DNA of 64,000 nucleotides, taken from assembly GCA_963556145.1 (NCBI GenBank), contig OY744462.1, forward strand, positions 558,001-622,000, in the 5' to 3' direction. Below the pieces are notes generated by a model. The model was not told the DNA's origin. It made no database searches and was given only the letters and a program-made list of their open reading frames with translations. Made by a program: the position numbers and the translations under genes. This document shows, piece after piece, positions 10,847 to 21,210 of this stretch. Source of the DNA: Hygrocybe punicea. Its lineage: Eukaryota; Basidiomycota; Agaricomycetes; Agaricales; Hygrophoraceae. Position 1 is the first letter of the stretch. Each line of letters opens with the position of its first letter.

Positions 10847-13800
10847 TTACATGATGATAGTTCCTACTGCAGATGCACTTCTTGATAAGCAAGTATAGTA
10901 GGATTGGTGGTTTCTACAACTACTGAGGTCGACCACATTGTTAGGATGAGTATGTCCTTGACATGCATAATCAGTCATTGCAAAATTAGGTAGTACCAAC
11001 ACTTGTTCTCTTGACAAAGATATCACATCATCATTGGGTAATGAGCACATGGTGGAAGTGACATGTTTTGTAATCGGCACCACATTTTCAGGAAGTCCTT
11101 CTATGTTAATTTTTTTTGGAGGATTCAATAATCTGACAAATAAAGTGTCCAGTACAGTTTGTTGCTCAGGACCTATTGCACTCTGCCAACCCACAACCAT
11201 GCCCTCTGCTCCTTTGGTAATGCAGCACTCCGTTGCATCATTGTTTCTCAGCATCACTGGCATGCCTACACATAAGTCCAATCTTCCTGGTATATGATCA
11301 GAGGATGATGCATGTGGTTGGCTCCAAAGTAGCTTTTGGAGTGAGGGTTCCAATATCTTTGTGTGTCGAATAGGATCCAAAATTGTTGACATGTGATGAG
11401 ATTTTCTTTTGCTATTGGAACTAGTAGGATCATTCCATCTGTCTATGGAATAGAATGATGTTAATGGTCTCCTATTTTCAGCAGCAAAACGTTGAATACC
11501 AAGTTCATTGATTTTGTCTTTTTGTGCATTCAATGCAGTTATAACTGACACATTCCTGAATTTCTTTTGGGCTAATTTTGGATCATTTGGACCTTTTCCT
11601 GCAACACAAGTATGAAGAAATGCAATATCTTTGGGAGTACATGCTTTGTATCTCATGTTTTCCAAAGCAAGCCTCAGTTGGACATCTTCTTCTGACTGAT
11701 TGGTTTGTCTCATATTTTCACGTAATATAACAACTGTTGTTATTTGATGCCAAAGAGCTTTGCCTATAGCCGCTTCCTGATTTGCTATAGTTTGACTGGA
11801 ATTTATTTGGACACCAACGGTTCCAGAGTATAAAGGAGCACCACTCATAGCTGGTGGAAGTTGGCCAAAATCTCCTGCAAATATCATATTAATGCCACCA
11901 AAGGGTTCATCATAAACACCACGTGCTTTTGCACACTGAGCACTGATTTTATACATATCTCTGCAAGATAACATTGACACCTCATCAATGAAAATGTAAT
12001 CCACACCATCAAGATTGGCACGTACTTGTGCAAGGGAACGAGATGATCCTCCCTGATTAATTTCAAGAATGGAGTGATATGTGGATCCATTTACAAGGGC
12101 AGCAGCACCACCGGTTGGTGCAAGAACCACAAATCGATGATTTTCGTTGTGTTTACCAAAAAAACCAGTCAATGCTTTGATGACTTGTGATTTCCCTGTG
12201 CCTGCCATCCCACCAAGATACATGCGTAGCTTATCAGAACTGTTAATCAAGGTAGAGTGATTCGCAATGATATGAAATGCTCTCTTTTGGTCAGTGTTCA
12301 ACTTGTAATCATTGATAGTTACATCAATAAGATGACGATCAGCTCTGTTTGCAGGAATAAACATATGGTTGATGTATGCTGCATCCACTATCTTGACATC
12401 ATTATATTGAAAATTTCCCAATTTATTTATGGTTGCTGTGTTTGTTGGTAAATTTTTATTTCTGTCATCAATGATTTCCTTTTTCTTTGCAAGGACTGCA
12501 GTTCTCCACAATTTTGCTGTTTGTACTACAGGTGGTTCTATAGGTATCAATGGTCCTATATCTGGGGTACCATCAATACAATCATCGAGCCACCCTGACC
12601 TTTTCAAAGTTCTTTCAGCTATCAGCATTTGATCTTTCCTCTTTTGTCCTTTTTGACCAAGTTTCAGGAGTATTTCTGTGTCATTATTGTCTTCATCAAT
12701 GTTGTTGTTGAAGTCGTCACCATTAAATTCAAATTCAGCATTGTGCATGTCATCCAGTTCATCAAGACCGTTTGAGGTCGCCCATGAATACCTTATATCT
12801 GCAGTATTATTCTTCTGACGTTTAGCAGAGAAATCATCTCTTGCATCCAAACACTCATACCGCAGACCAAAGTATTTCATGATCTCCAGCTCTCTTTTAG
12901 AAAACTCATGGTCTACAAAAGCATTATCCCATGTTTGTAATTTACATTTGAGTTCTTTGCCACTTCTCCATGGCTTGAAAAACGTTAACATTGTACAACA
13001 ATAATATTCTCGATCACCACGGTCAGCCCTTGGCAAAGTGTTTGGAATAAAATTAGGAACTATGAAGGGATCATTCCCTTTCATTTTGGCATGGTGGGTA
13101 AGATATTGTGGATGATTGGGATGTAAAGTATAATCATTTTCAAATTTTGTCAATTTATTAAGATCAACTTCATTTGTTTTATCAACTATTTCTGGGCCTG
13201 CATTTTTATTCAAACTATCAGGTTTTAGAATTTCATCTATCTCCATGACTATATCATTATCAACGACATCAGACAGGTTGTCATCACTGGAATAGTCAAC
13301 ATTAGTAGGTTCAGTGCAAGAGTCAGACAAATCATCACAGCCTAGATTGTCAAAAATTTGGTTTTGCACTGGTTCTCTTCTGGCCCTTTTGGTCTTTGTT
13401 TTGGTGCGTCTTTTCTTTGGTTCCATAGTGGCAAGACGTATCCAGTCATACAGTGATACATTATCATACAAGGCTGGTCTGAACATATAATTATTTACTT
13501 TGGAAAGTCCAATGTATGCGCCATTATTCTTACCAATAACAACCTTTTGTGCATTATCTTGGTCTTCACATATATTGGGAATTTCTTCATCAGACCATGC
13601 ACTGATAACCTCTTTAACATAAGATCTCCAAAAGAATGGCACGAATTTATGACTGGTGTAGTGATCAGGATTTCCAAGGACATATAATGAAGCCATTGGA
13701 GCACCAATTTCCATTTTGGAGGTGAGTGAATTGACTATTTGTGTAAACAGCTTTCTGACTTTGTCTTTTCTTTTCAGGTCGCCACCAATCATTTCGGAAT

Positions 13801-13975
13801 TCTTATCAAAAATACTTTTTATCACTTCAAAAATGCTATAGGTCTTCAAGGAGAATTTTGTAATATAATCTGTTATGTATGCAACTATGGCCTTTATAGC
13901 AGTACCTGATAATAAGCTGGTCACATCAGAATTGCATCGTAGCATATATGTAACTTCAGGTGTCACCGTGTTCAT
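10847..13975 (-). CDS. Helitron 1 Y2 tyrosines and PIF1-type helicase segment
   Basis: The 1,042-codon frame begins (at its first ATG) just upstream of the Rep Y2 motif AYITDYITK, with tyrosines 33 and 37 spaced YxxxY; these would nick and rejoin DNA in rolling-circle transposition. A long acidic linker follows. The superfamily 1B helicase has Walker A GGMAGTGKSQ (about residues 588-597), Walker B IDEVSML (about 662-668), motif III GDFGQLPP (about 702-709), NMRQ, and the C-terminal CQGHT motif (about 1003). The true start is far upstream: codons before this ATG run in the same frame to a TGA at 14054. The terminal TAA is probably also a nonsense change, because homologous linker sequence continues in frame. 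Confidence 0.9.
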   Translation of the reverse strand: MNTVTPEVTYMLRCNSDVTSLLSGTAIKAIVAYITDYITKFSLKTYSIFEVIKSIFDKNSEMIGGDLKRKDKVRKLFTQIVNSLTSKMEIGAPMASLYVLGNPDHYTSHKFVPFFWRSYVKEVISAWSDEEIPNICEDQDNAQKVVIGKNNGAYIGLSKVNNYMFRPALYDNVSLYDWIRLATMEPKKRRTKTKTKRARREPVQNQIFDNLGCDDLSDSCTEPTNVDYSSDDNLSDVVDNDIVMEIDEILKPDSLNKNAGPEIVDKTNEVDLNKLTKFENDYTLHPNHPQYLTHHAKMKGNDPFIVPNFIPNTLPRADRGDREYYCCTMLTFFKPWRSGKELKCKLQTWDNAFVDHEFSKRELEIMKYFGLRYECLDARDDFSAKRQKNNTADIRYSWATSNGLDELDDMHNAEFEFNGDDFNNNIDEDNNDTEILLKLGQKGQKRKDQMLIAERTLKRSGWLDDCIDGTPDIGPLIPIEPPVVQTAKLWRTAVLAKKKEIIDDRNKNLPTNTATINKLGNFQYNDVKIVDAAYINHMFIPANRADRHLIDVTINDYKLNTDQKRAFHIIANHSTLINSSDKLRMYLGGMAGTGKSQVIKALTGFFGKHNENHRFVVLAPTGGAAALVNGSTYHSILEINQGGSSRSLAQVRANLDGVDYIFIDEVSMLSCRDMYKISAQCAKARGVYDEPFGGINMIFAGDFGQLPPAMSGAPLYSGTVGVQINSSQTIANQEAAIGKALWHQITTVVILRENMRQTNQSEEDVQLRLALENMRYKACTPKDIAFLHTCVAGKGPNDPKLAQKKFRNVSVITALNAQKDKINELGIQRFAAENRRPLTSFYSIDRWNDPTSSNSKRKSHHMSTILDPIRHTKILEPSLQKLLWSQPHASSSDHIPGRLDLCVGMPVMLRNNDATECCITKGAEGMVVGWQSAIGPEQQTVLDTLFVRLLNPPKKINIEGLPENVVPITKHVTSTMCSLPNDDVISLSREQVLVLPNFAMTDYACQGHTHPNNVVDLSSCRNHQSYYTCLSRSASAVGTIIM

Positions 13976-14053
13976 CCAAGGTTCACCATGCTTGAGGTTG
14001 AGAGCACCAGTGTTAGGTTCTACAAAAGTTTGTTGAAAGATATCACGGGGAAA

Positions 14054-17000
14054 TCATCGTTTACATTCACCTTTCGAATTAAGACAGTATGGCTTTTTTT
14101 TGCCATCATGCCTGTTATGTACATTTAATCGCAATAAAAGATCATCTACTACATCTTGAAACCTTTGCCACCATGTTGATCTTTTGTTGTGATATTGACA
14201 ATTCATGGAACAATTATATGATGGTGGATCTGGCATGACACATGTTGGTAGTTGATATTCAGGTTTCGACATTGTCTGTTCCATTTTCTGTGATACCTCA
14301 TCTTTAGAACCTGTCATGAATTGTCCTACACACAAACTTTCCAAGTATTCCACTAATCTTTTCTGAAAGTCAGAATTTTCACCCATAATTTTGTCACGTA
14401 TTTCCTGAGGTGTAAGACATCCCTTTATCCACAACAGCATATGAAGATGCAAGGTAAGACGTCCTTGTTCCTCTACCATTGTATAATAACCTGATGTGTT
14501 TCCATACAGGCCAGGATGAGATTCATTTATTCCTAATATATGTTTGATGAACATTTCAGTAGTAAAGTGAAAGAAGCGGGCTCCAGCAACTGGATTGTTT
14601 GCAATTAGTTTGTAACAATCCTGGGGTAGACGTAGTTTAGGATAAAACTTTTCTTTGTTGTCAGCATAATATAAGCATAGTGGGTGATTGATGTCTGCAG
14701 GTGCAAAAGTGATAAACCAAGTTGGAGCACCAATATAGGATATCAGAGACCAAATCTCATTTCGCATGTATTTCTTGTTAGTAATTGAACCTTTGACCTG
14801 ACCAGCTACGTGATCCAGATCAGAAATGAGTTTATAGCATGCTTTCTCTTCCGATGTATCTGGTTTGACTCTATCACCTCTAGACAATCTTTTAGAGAGG
14901 TCATCCAAAACAGCTGTATTGATATTCATCAGGCGATCTGCAATATCGTTGAAATTATGTTTGTTAGTCAACAAATATCCTCCGGTTGTACTGTCTTTGA
15001 TTTGTTCTTGATTGAATGCGATCAATGGAAAATAGGGATCGGTTTGAAATCTTTTGTCATGGTACATCAGGAGATGTCTTTTGTGCATCATATCACTGAT
15101 GCTTAAAACATCCTTGTCTATGCTGCTAATACCACCCAAGCCATATGGAAATAGGCAGGGGAACATCATAGGATATAATTGAGGATTATTAAAGAATGAT
15201 TCTGGATTTCTAGCATGGCTTATGGCAAGAACACCACCATGGTCATCTATCAAGTGCTTGGTGGCTCTAGCTATTAATGCTTTTGGACTTGTAATATCTA
15301 GATCTTCGCCAGTTACACCACTAACAACAAAGGGACAAGGCCCATCTTCAACACCATCTTCCACTTCATTGTCAAATGCACTAGTGGCTTCCGGTTCCTT
15401 ATTTGTGTCTGCTGGTCGATATGCAACCACAACAGGAATTCCATGATCTGGATATTGTGCTAGATTTTCATAGGAGATATCTAAATCATAGTAATCCATG
15501 TGATTCAATTTCAGCCATTCTAAAGCTGCAGAAACTCGCCTTTGGCGAACCAATAAAGGTGTTCGCTCCATGTCTTCTGGAGTTGGTCTGGCAGGACCAA
15601 TGAAAATAAAGACTAGCACTTCATCAAGTTCTTTAATTGTTGGAGGCAACCGTTGATATATCTTTGGTGTTGGGTTTTGAAACATGATGGCATTTGCTTT
15701 CATTTTATGCATCCCAGAGGAGACACGAACAATACATTTGTTGTGACGAACACGGGCAATCAAAAGTTGTTCAGCAAATGTTAGATTTTGAAGTTGTGCA
15801 GGAATTCTTCCCATCCAAAGTCCATTCGCCAAAGCATATTTGAGAGTTTGGCCTTTATTCAGACTAAGCACACATGGTTTGCATATCCATTTACATGTGT
15901 CATCTAGCACTGGACCTTTGATATCCTCTATTGGATCAGAACAATGATATCGTTCACATCTTGTGATTCCCATATTTTCTCTAGTTAATATTTTCAGATT
16001 AACCTTTGTCTTTGACAATAAAGACATGTTCTTCAATGCAACCAATTGACCGCACACGGCACACCCACTTTCTTGAAAACGTTCAGGTGATGTATCTCTG
16101 CACCAGTTGCTGATTATGGTTTCCTTCAATTCAATAGATGGTGGAGGAGGAGGAAATGATTGCTCATCTGACTTGTCCAATTCTTCTTTCATTTTAGTCT
16201 GAGTTTCTTCTGTTTCGCACTCATATGTTTCTGTCATTTGTTGTCTTTTGTACCACTCTTTACACTTATCTTTATTTGATTTAATATCATGCACATGAAA
16301 AATAGAAACATGAGTATCACAAGCTGAACAATTATGCCTCATTAATGCCACAGATAGATCTTGTCCATGTAATCTTCGTAATGTCTTTGACAAATATATA
16401 CCATGTATTGTTGTTATTTCACCAATATCCTTCACCGTCAACTTTGGCAGAAGTTCATGCAAAGGCATTTTGACCCACAAATATTTTTTTCTATCTCCAT
16501 ATACAATGTTGGCAGCCTGTTGATCAACATGATCCACATATTCAAATAGTATGTTGGAATCATGGTTGATATTATTAGACGGTAGCATGAAAGATTGAAT
16601 AAAGCTAAACTTGAATGTTGGTATTCGTTTACCACCACCAATGTAGTCATATCTATGAACGGAATTTATATATAAAGATTTAAACAAGTTTCTGAATAAA
16701 TTCAAATTGAACATAATTATGTTTGAACGGCTATGCCGTATTATGAAACATAGTGTGGTCCACAGCAACGTTGCATGTGATAGAGAACTAGTAATACAAT
16801 GAAACAAATATGATCTGAAATCATGTCGTCTCAATAGCGATCGCATTAGCAATGCATTGATCATTTTACAACGACATTGAACAGTGATAGGTTTGAGAAG
16901 ACAATACAAAGCGAAGAGATATTTAGGAGGTAAGAAATATGTTCTGTCATATTGAATAGAACGTAATTGCATTTTGAACGCGCTATTTTTAAATGTAGTC

Positions 17001-17308
17001 CAAACGAATAATGGATCGACCGTCAAGTTATCTTTTGTTATTTCAATGAACTTTACACATTGTGTTGCATTTATTTGCATCAATATTGTTGCATCGCCCT
17101 GATCTGGGGCAAACTCATGTTCTATGAGTTTTCTTTGAAAAACACCCAATTCTTGGGTCAATGCCGATATCAAAGGAGCGGATATTGGTTCAAGAGAGAT
17201 ATACATAAGTTGGTCTTGGCATAGTTGTGGAAATATGGTTGCGTTTGCAAGGAAATGTAGATAAGTCAATACCGCAATGCAGACATGCATGATATCGTGG
17301 AGATTCAT
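14054..17308 (-). CDS. Helitron 1 Rep N-terminal segment (Helitron_like_N, HUH motif)
   Basis: A 1,084-codon frame. Residues about 395-500 hold several CxxC pairs. A DUF6570-like block follows (about 490-640, including IPAQLQNLTFAEQLLIAR), then the Helitron_like_N region (about 720-960) ending in the metal-binding HUH motif LHLHMLLW (14429-14458). A CxC/H-rich zinc-binding segment closes the frame. The stop TGA interrupts the codon series ..GECKR-stop-FPRD..; Helitron 2 has arginine at the equivalent position, so the stop is a mutation within a larger protein. It separates the HUH residues from the catalytic tyrosines. The first ATG is taken as the start, but an upstream exon is possible. Confidence 0.88.
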   Translation of the reverse strand: MNLHDIMHVCIAVLTYLHFLANATIFPQLCQDQLMYISLEPISAPLISALTQELGVFQRKLIEHEFAPDQGDATILMQINATQCVKFIEITKDNLTVDPLFVWTTFKNSAFKMQLRSIQYDRTYFLPPKYLFALYCLLKPITVQCRCKMINALLMRSLLRRHDFRSYLFHCITSSLSHATLLWTTLCFIIRHSRSNIIMFNLNLFRNLFKSLYINSVHRYDYIGGGKRIPTFKFSFIQSFMLPSNNINHDSNILFEYVDHVDQQAANIVYGDRKKYLWVKMPLHELLPKLTVKDIGEITTIHGIYLSKTLRRLHGQDLSVALMRHNCSACDTHVSIFHVHDIKSNKDKCKEWYKRQQMTETYECETEETQTKMKEELDKSDEQSFPPPPPSIELKETIISNWCRDTSPERFQESGCAVCGQLVALKNMSLLSKTKVNLKILTRENMGITRCERYHCSDPIEDIKGPVLDDTCKWICKPCVLSLNKGQTLKYALANGLWMGRIPAQLQNLTFAEQLLIARVRHNKCIVRVSSGMHKMKANAIMFQNPTPKIYQRLPPTIKELDEVLVFIFIGPARPTPEDMERTPLLVRQRRVSAALEWLKLNHMDYYDLDISYENLAQYPDHGIPVVVAYRPADTNKEPEATSAFDNEVEDGVEDGPCPFVVSGVTGEDLDITSPKALIARATKHLIDDHGGVLAISHARNPESFFNNPQLYPMMFPCLFPYGLGGISSIDKDVLSISDMMHKRHLLMYHDKRFQTDPYFPLIAFNQEQIKDSTTGGYLLTNKHNFNDIADRLMNINTAVLDDLSKRLSRGDRVKPDTSEEKACYKLISDLDHVAGQVKGSITNKKYMRNEIWSLISYIGAPTWFITFAPADINHPLCLYYADNKEKFYPKLRLPQDCYKLIANNPVAGARFFHFTTEMFIKHILGINESHPGLYGNTSGYYTMVEEQGRLTLHLHMLLWIKGCLTPQEIRDKIMGENSDFQKRLVEYLESLCVGQFMTGSKDEVSQKMEQTMSKPEYQLPTCVMPDPPSYNCSMNCQYHNKRSTWWQRFQDVVDDLLLRLNVHNRHDGKKKPYCLNSKGECKR

Positions 17309-17601
17309 GTGGATTGGTGATAGTAAGAGAAAGCACCGCCCATGTATCTATTCAACTAGTTAAGTGGTTCAGATCATGAACAACAATTAACACAATTGGA
17401 TTGATCATATGACATTATCTTATTTGTAAGCTCTTCCAAAAACATCATAAGGTGTGCCTGAAGCTTTATAATGTTTTTATTCACTTGAATGTTTTCGTAA
17501 CATATGTAATATTCCGGTACTGAATAGTCATAGCTTTCCTTGGAGTGATGGTTATGCTTGCCACCATATGAGGGGGATTTGTTACAGTTGCCACAGGGGA
17601 T

Positions 17602-17785
17602 GGATGAGGAATTTACCATCAAATAATATTGAGATCTCCACTCAATTATTTTTGTTGTTATCATAAGTCCGAAAACGTTGTAAAAAGTGGATAATGTTAT
17701 GTTTTCGACATTTTCGGACTTATGATAGCAACAAAATAATTGAGTGGAGATCTCAATATTATTTGATGGCAAAAATTCCTCATCC
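17602..17785. mobile_element. Hairpin MITE, 184 bp
   Basis: The arms GGATGAGGAATTT.. and its complement match over about 75 bp with few mismatches (mainly a 3-5 nt indel near the tip and a T/G change), around a centre of about 30 bp. No coding capacity, although a 132-codon minus-strand frame (17374-17772) runs through it by chance or as a Helitron 5' exon. No clear target duplication was seen. It may also be a structural part of the Helitron 5' region. Confidence 0.6.
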
Positions 17786-18257
17786 GTCTCCTATGTGTCT
17801 CCCCATTTAATTGGTCCATAAAGTTGGCAGTTCTGGTTTATTACATATATTCAATTTGAATGTTCATTAACTCGAGTCATAGTAATCCAAGGTTGTCCTT
17901 CTCATGTTACCTTCTCATGTTACCTGTGGTGGCTGTACTGACAAACGTGAACTGAAATTAATACACTTAATTTAGGCAAACAGGTTTTCAGTCACCAAGA
18001 TCGATGTCTTATGTGATATCTGTGTATACTTATTATCTTACTCAATTGTTATGGTCATAGGAAAGTAACACAAGCCATTTTCAATAGAGCAAAAAAAGAA
18101 ATGTACAGATATTGTACAAATGTAAAGAATGGCGGTAGAGGAGGACGTTGAGGGCACAGATTACCAACAGATTACCAGAAATCAACGACTGAGATAAAAG
18201 TGTCTTTAGTCAAATATAATTAATACTCCACAAAAAGAGGACTTACAGCAACCGAAA
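17786..18257. other. Intergenic, no gene recognised
   Basis: AT-rich spacer between the Helitron and the downstream end of the host gene. The duplicated TTCTCATGTTACC near 17899 is the only repeat noticed. Confidence 0.4.
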
Positions 18258-20171
18258 CTAAGGGCCAGGGTCCAGTTTAGATGTTGACGCCTTGGGAGAT
18301 GAAGGCCTTGTTTGGCTCGGCGTAATCGAGACTAGGATATCGTGAGGAACGATATTGCTCCAATCTACATCCATTGATAAACCACCTGGCTCCGCCGGGG
18401 TCGACGACTGATGGCGTGACGATGCACGCGTATTGGGACGGAATCCTAGGATATTGATAAGATCAGATGTGAAATCTATATAGAGTGTGATGTGCATACC
18501 CGGAGTTGGAGACTTCTTCGGAGGCTTCGCTGGCTGGAGCCTTTCTGCGATAATACCGGCTTGCTCCGATGCCAGATCCAACTTCCTCCTCTTTGCTGTC
18601 TCGCCGTCCTCGTGATCGCCGCTGAGAGAGTCCTGTATGGGTTTGGGAGGTCCATCGTTGTTGTGCATGATTACATCGTCATCAGAATGCAACAACCCCT
18701 CCCATTCTGGTCCTAACAAGCCCAACTTTGCGGATTCCAGTGGCACATCATCCGACTCGGAGGAGACGGGTGGTTTAACTTCCACTGTCAATTTTTTGGA
18801 TTCCGATTTCTTGGATCCGCGCGACGGCACAATTTCGACAGCGACTGCGAGATGTCGGTGCATTATTCAGAGCAAAGTGAGTAACGTGCGCATTTGAGCC
18901 TTTGATCGTTTCTTCTTTACCGGGGCTACGTCCTCCTCCATCTTGATATCGTCTATGCATGAATGAACAATATGCATTATAAGCTTGATATTTAGAATTT
19001 AATAACTCACCGTCAGCGTCGTCATCGGGTTTGGACTTCACGGTGCGTTCTGTGATGATGAGGAGTTACCGTGTGTGATGATCACAGACAATGAAAGTAC
19101 TTACTGGGCTTGGGCTTGGGCTTGGGCTTCTTTTTGTCCTTCTCGGACGAATTGTCTGCGCCACCTGAATATTCAGTACATCTATACACTGCTATGGTTA
19201 AAAATTGTACAAACCAGCAGAGGATGTCTTCTGTTTTTTGACCGATTTTGACTTGGCTTTGCCCTTGCCCTTGCCCTGGGGAACCGGCTCTTCTGCAAAT
19301 GTATTATATTATTAGCACATTCACACATGTAATTATAGATCATACCTTCATCGTCCTCCGCCACATCGGCATTGACGAGGACACTATGTCCTTTACACCA
19401 AGCAATAACATGACCGATGATTTCGAGCTTTGTGGCGTCCGGAAGCCCACCGAACGACCAATTTGCAGAGGTTCCGCTGTGCCATGCTGGCACAGATTCG
19501 TCGTATTTCACCCAATCTATGATGCCAGATGTCATAATCCATTTGTCTGCCAATGCGTATATATACTCACCGAGGTCCTCTGGCATGGTCTCGGTGCTAA
19601 CAGCGCCATGTTGAATCAATGCCGATGGAGAATGCTTGCCGACATAAAACTCTTTGAGGAGCCAATCGTCGAAAATCTTGCTTCGCCAGTCACGGGCAAC
19701 CTCGTTGGCCCGTTTTGCGACCAAAACCTCTGCCCAAATTTCGTCCATGACGGTGTCGGTATACTTGAGGTAATCCCAAAGTAAATCGGTCCCTTCCTTA
19801 TCGTTTTTGACGTAGTCCGGCGAGTAGTGGGGTGCCTTGTTGTATGCGACGGCTGCTGTCGCGTAGATGTACATATCCATTTGATAAATCAATCGACGCA
19901 GCGGTTCCTCGTATCGTTCGGGCATTTCCCGCCATAACTCGCCTCGGGCGGTGGCATCGTGAGGGTGGGTCTTCAGTACATAGAGATTACGAGAGAAGAC
20001 GGGAACGGTGCCGGATTCCTTGTTGGGTGCCGGAATCTTCGGCGGGACCATGTACTGGATTTGGAAGATGCGATGCAGCTCCTGCAGCTTTTTGGGCGGC
20101 GCATCAGGCCAGTATTTGAAAGCCGCGGGATTGACGGCGGGAGTCGAAGTTTTGACGACTGGCAAGGACAT
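18258..20171 (-). CDS. Hypothetical multi-exon host protein, about 530 residues
   Basis: Spliced gene starting at ATG 20169-20171. Clear exons: 19346-20171, 19215-19292, 19105-19164, 19011-19049, and the last pair 18500-about 18860 and 18258-18445. Introns are 50-58 nt with GT..AG ends. The fifth exon near 18910-18952 can be joined in more than one way. The N-terminal ~275 residues form a compact domain (YWPDAPPKKLQELHRIF; WCKGHSVLVNADVAEDDE) that I do not recognise. The rest is basic and disordered (KPKPKPKPK; KKKRSK) and then acidic (DDDVIMHNNDG), as in a nuclear protein. It is GC-richer than its flanks, and the exons checked keep frame through the introns. Function unknown; probably a basidiomycete-restricted host gene. 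Confidence 0.7.
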
Positions 20172-20532
20172 GGTAGCTGTAGTAGAATCTTTGTGGTGGG
20201 CGTCTGAGGGAAAAAACGAGGGGAACGGAAAACGTTGGATGTCAGGGTCGATGCCCTAGCCTATGAAGCAACTGGCCAAGTCAGATGACCTGTCAACGAC
20301 ACATGTTCGGCATTGTATACATTGATCGGACACACGGTGTACAAATAACATACAACCAAACAGATTCTGAAGTTGTGCCGTAATACATCCTTAAAATGTC
20401 GATAAGCGCTATTTGTCATGTAGCTATACAAATATATATTGTTAACTTGTGACACGTCGAAGAGATCGAACATGCTTGATGTTAATATACATAATGGTAT
20501 GGTCATTAACATAGACAATGGATTATCGAACG

Positions 20533-21210
20533 CTTGTTGAACACTCATCGAACAGGCCGAACAGTGTTCGAAAAGTGTTCGACAAGTCAATGCTACATCA
20601 ATAAATCAAGTGGAATATATATTAACGTAGCAATGACTTGTCGAACACTTGTAGAACAGGCCGAACACTGTTCGACAAGTGTTCGACAAGTCATTGCTAC
20701 GTCAATAAATTAAGTGTAATATATATTAACGTAGCTACGGCTTGTCGAACACTTGTCGAACAGGCCGAACAGTGTTCGACAAGTGTTCGACAAGTCATTG
20801 CTTTGTTAATAAATCAAGTGGAATATAGATTAACGTAGCAATGACTTGTCGAACACTTGTCGAACAGGCCGAACACTGTTCGACAAGTGTTCGACAAGTC
20901 ATTGCTACATCAATAAATTAAGTGTAATATATATTAACGTAGCTACGGCTTGTCGAACACTTGTCGAACAGGCCGAACACTGTTCGACAAGTGTTCGACA
21001 AGCCATTGCTTTGTTAATAAATCAAGTGGAATATATATTAACGTAGCAATGACTTGTCGAACACTTGTCGAACAGGCCGAACACTGTTCGACAAGTGTTC
21101 GACAAGCCATTTCTACGTTAATATATGTTCCACTTAATTTATTGACGTAGCATTGACTTGCCGAACACTTGTCGAACAGTGTTCGGCCTGTTCGACAAGT
21201 GTTCGACAAG
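20533..21210. repeat. 104-bp palindromic satellite, five full units
   Basis: CTTGTCGAAC recurs at 20637, 20741, 20845, 20949 and 21053, exactly 104 bp apart, with partial units on both sides and an inverted unit at the right. Each unit carries a long palindrome built from CTTGTCGAACACTTGTCGAA and its complement around a central GGCC. Alternate units are more alike (208-bp higher-order repeat). Confidence 0.92.

Larger units (their letters stand above)
9500..17320 (-). mobile_element. Helitron 1 (autonomous type, decayed)
   Basis: Reading the minus strand, the element runs from an undefined 5' end (at or beyond 17308) to a sharp 3' end at 9500. It encodes one continuous frame of about 2,579 codons (17308 down to 9572): DUF6570-like region, Rep nuclease, PIF1-type helicase and C-terminal cysteine protease. 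Only three nonsense codons interrupt it: TGA at 14054-14056, TAA at 10847-10849 and TAG at 10340-10342. The 3' end is canonical (hairpin, then CTAG, then a host T). The part from 9500 to about 13490 is nearly identical to Helitron 3 (51746-55727). The 5' end could not be located; a hairpin at 17602-17785 may lie inside or just outside it. Confidence 0.9.

Noticed and set aside
11034..12632. Plus-strand frames within Helitron 1 (and their copies at 53276-54874)
   Set aside because: They are antisense shadows of the PIF1 helicase and disappear where the helicase codons vary.
14054..14056. TGA read as a recoded sense codon or programmed readthrough
   Set aside because: Helitron 2 has Arg at this position and no stop-context signal is evident; simple nonsense mutation is the more economical reading, although readthrough is not formally excluded.
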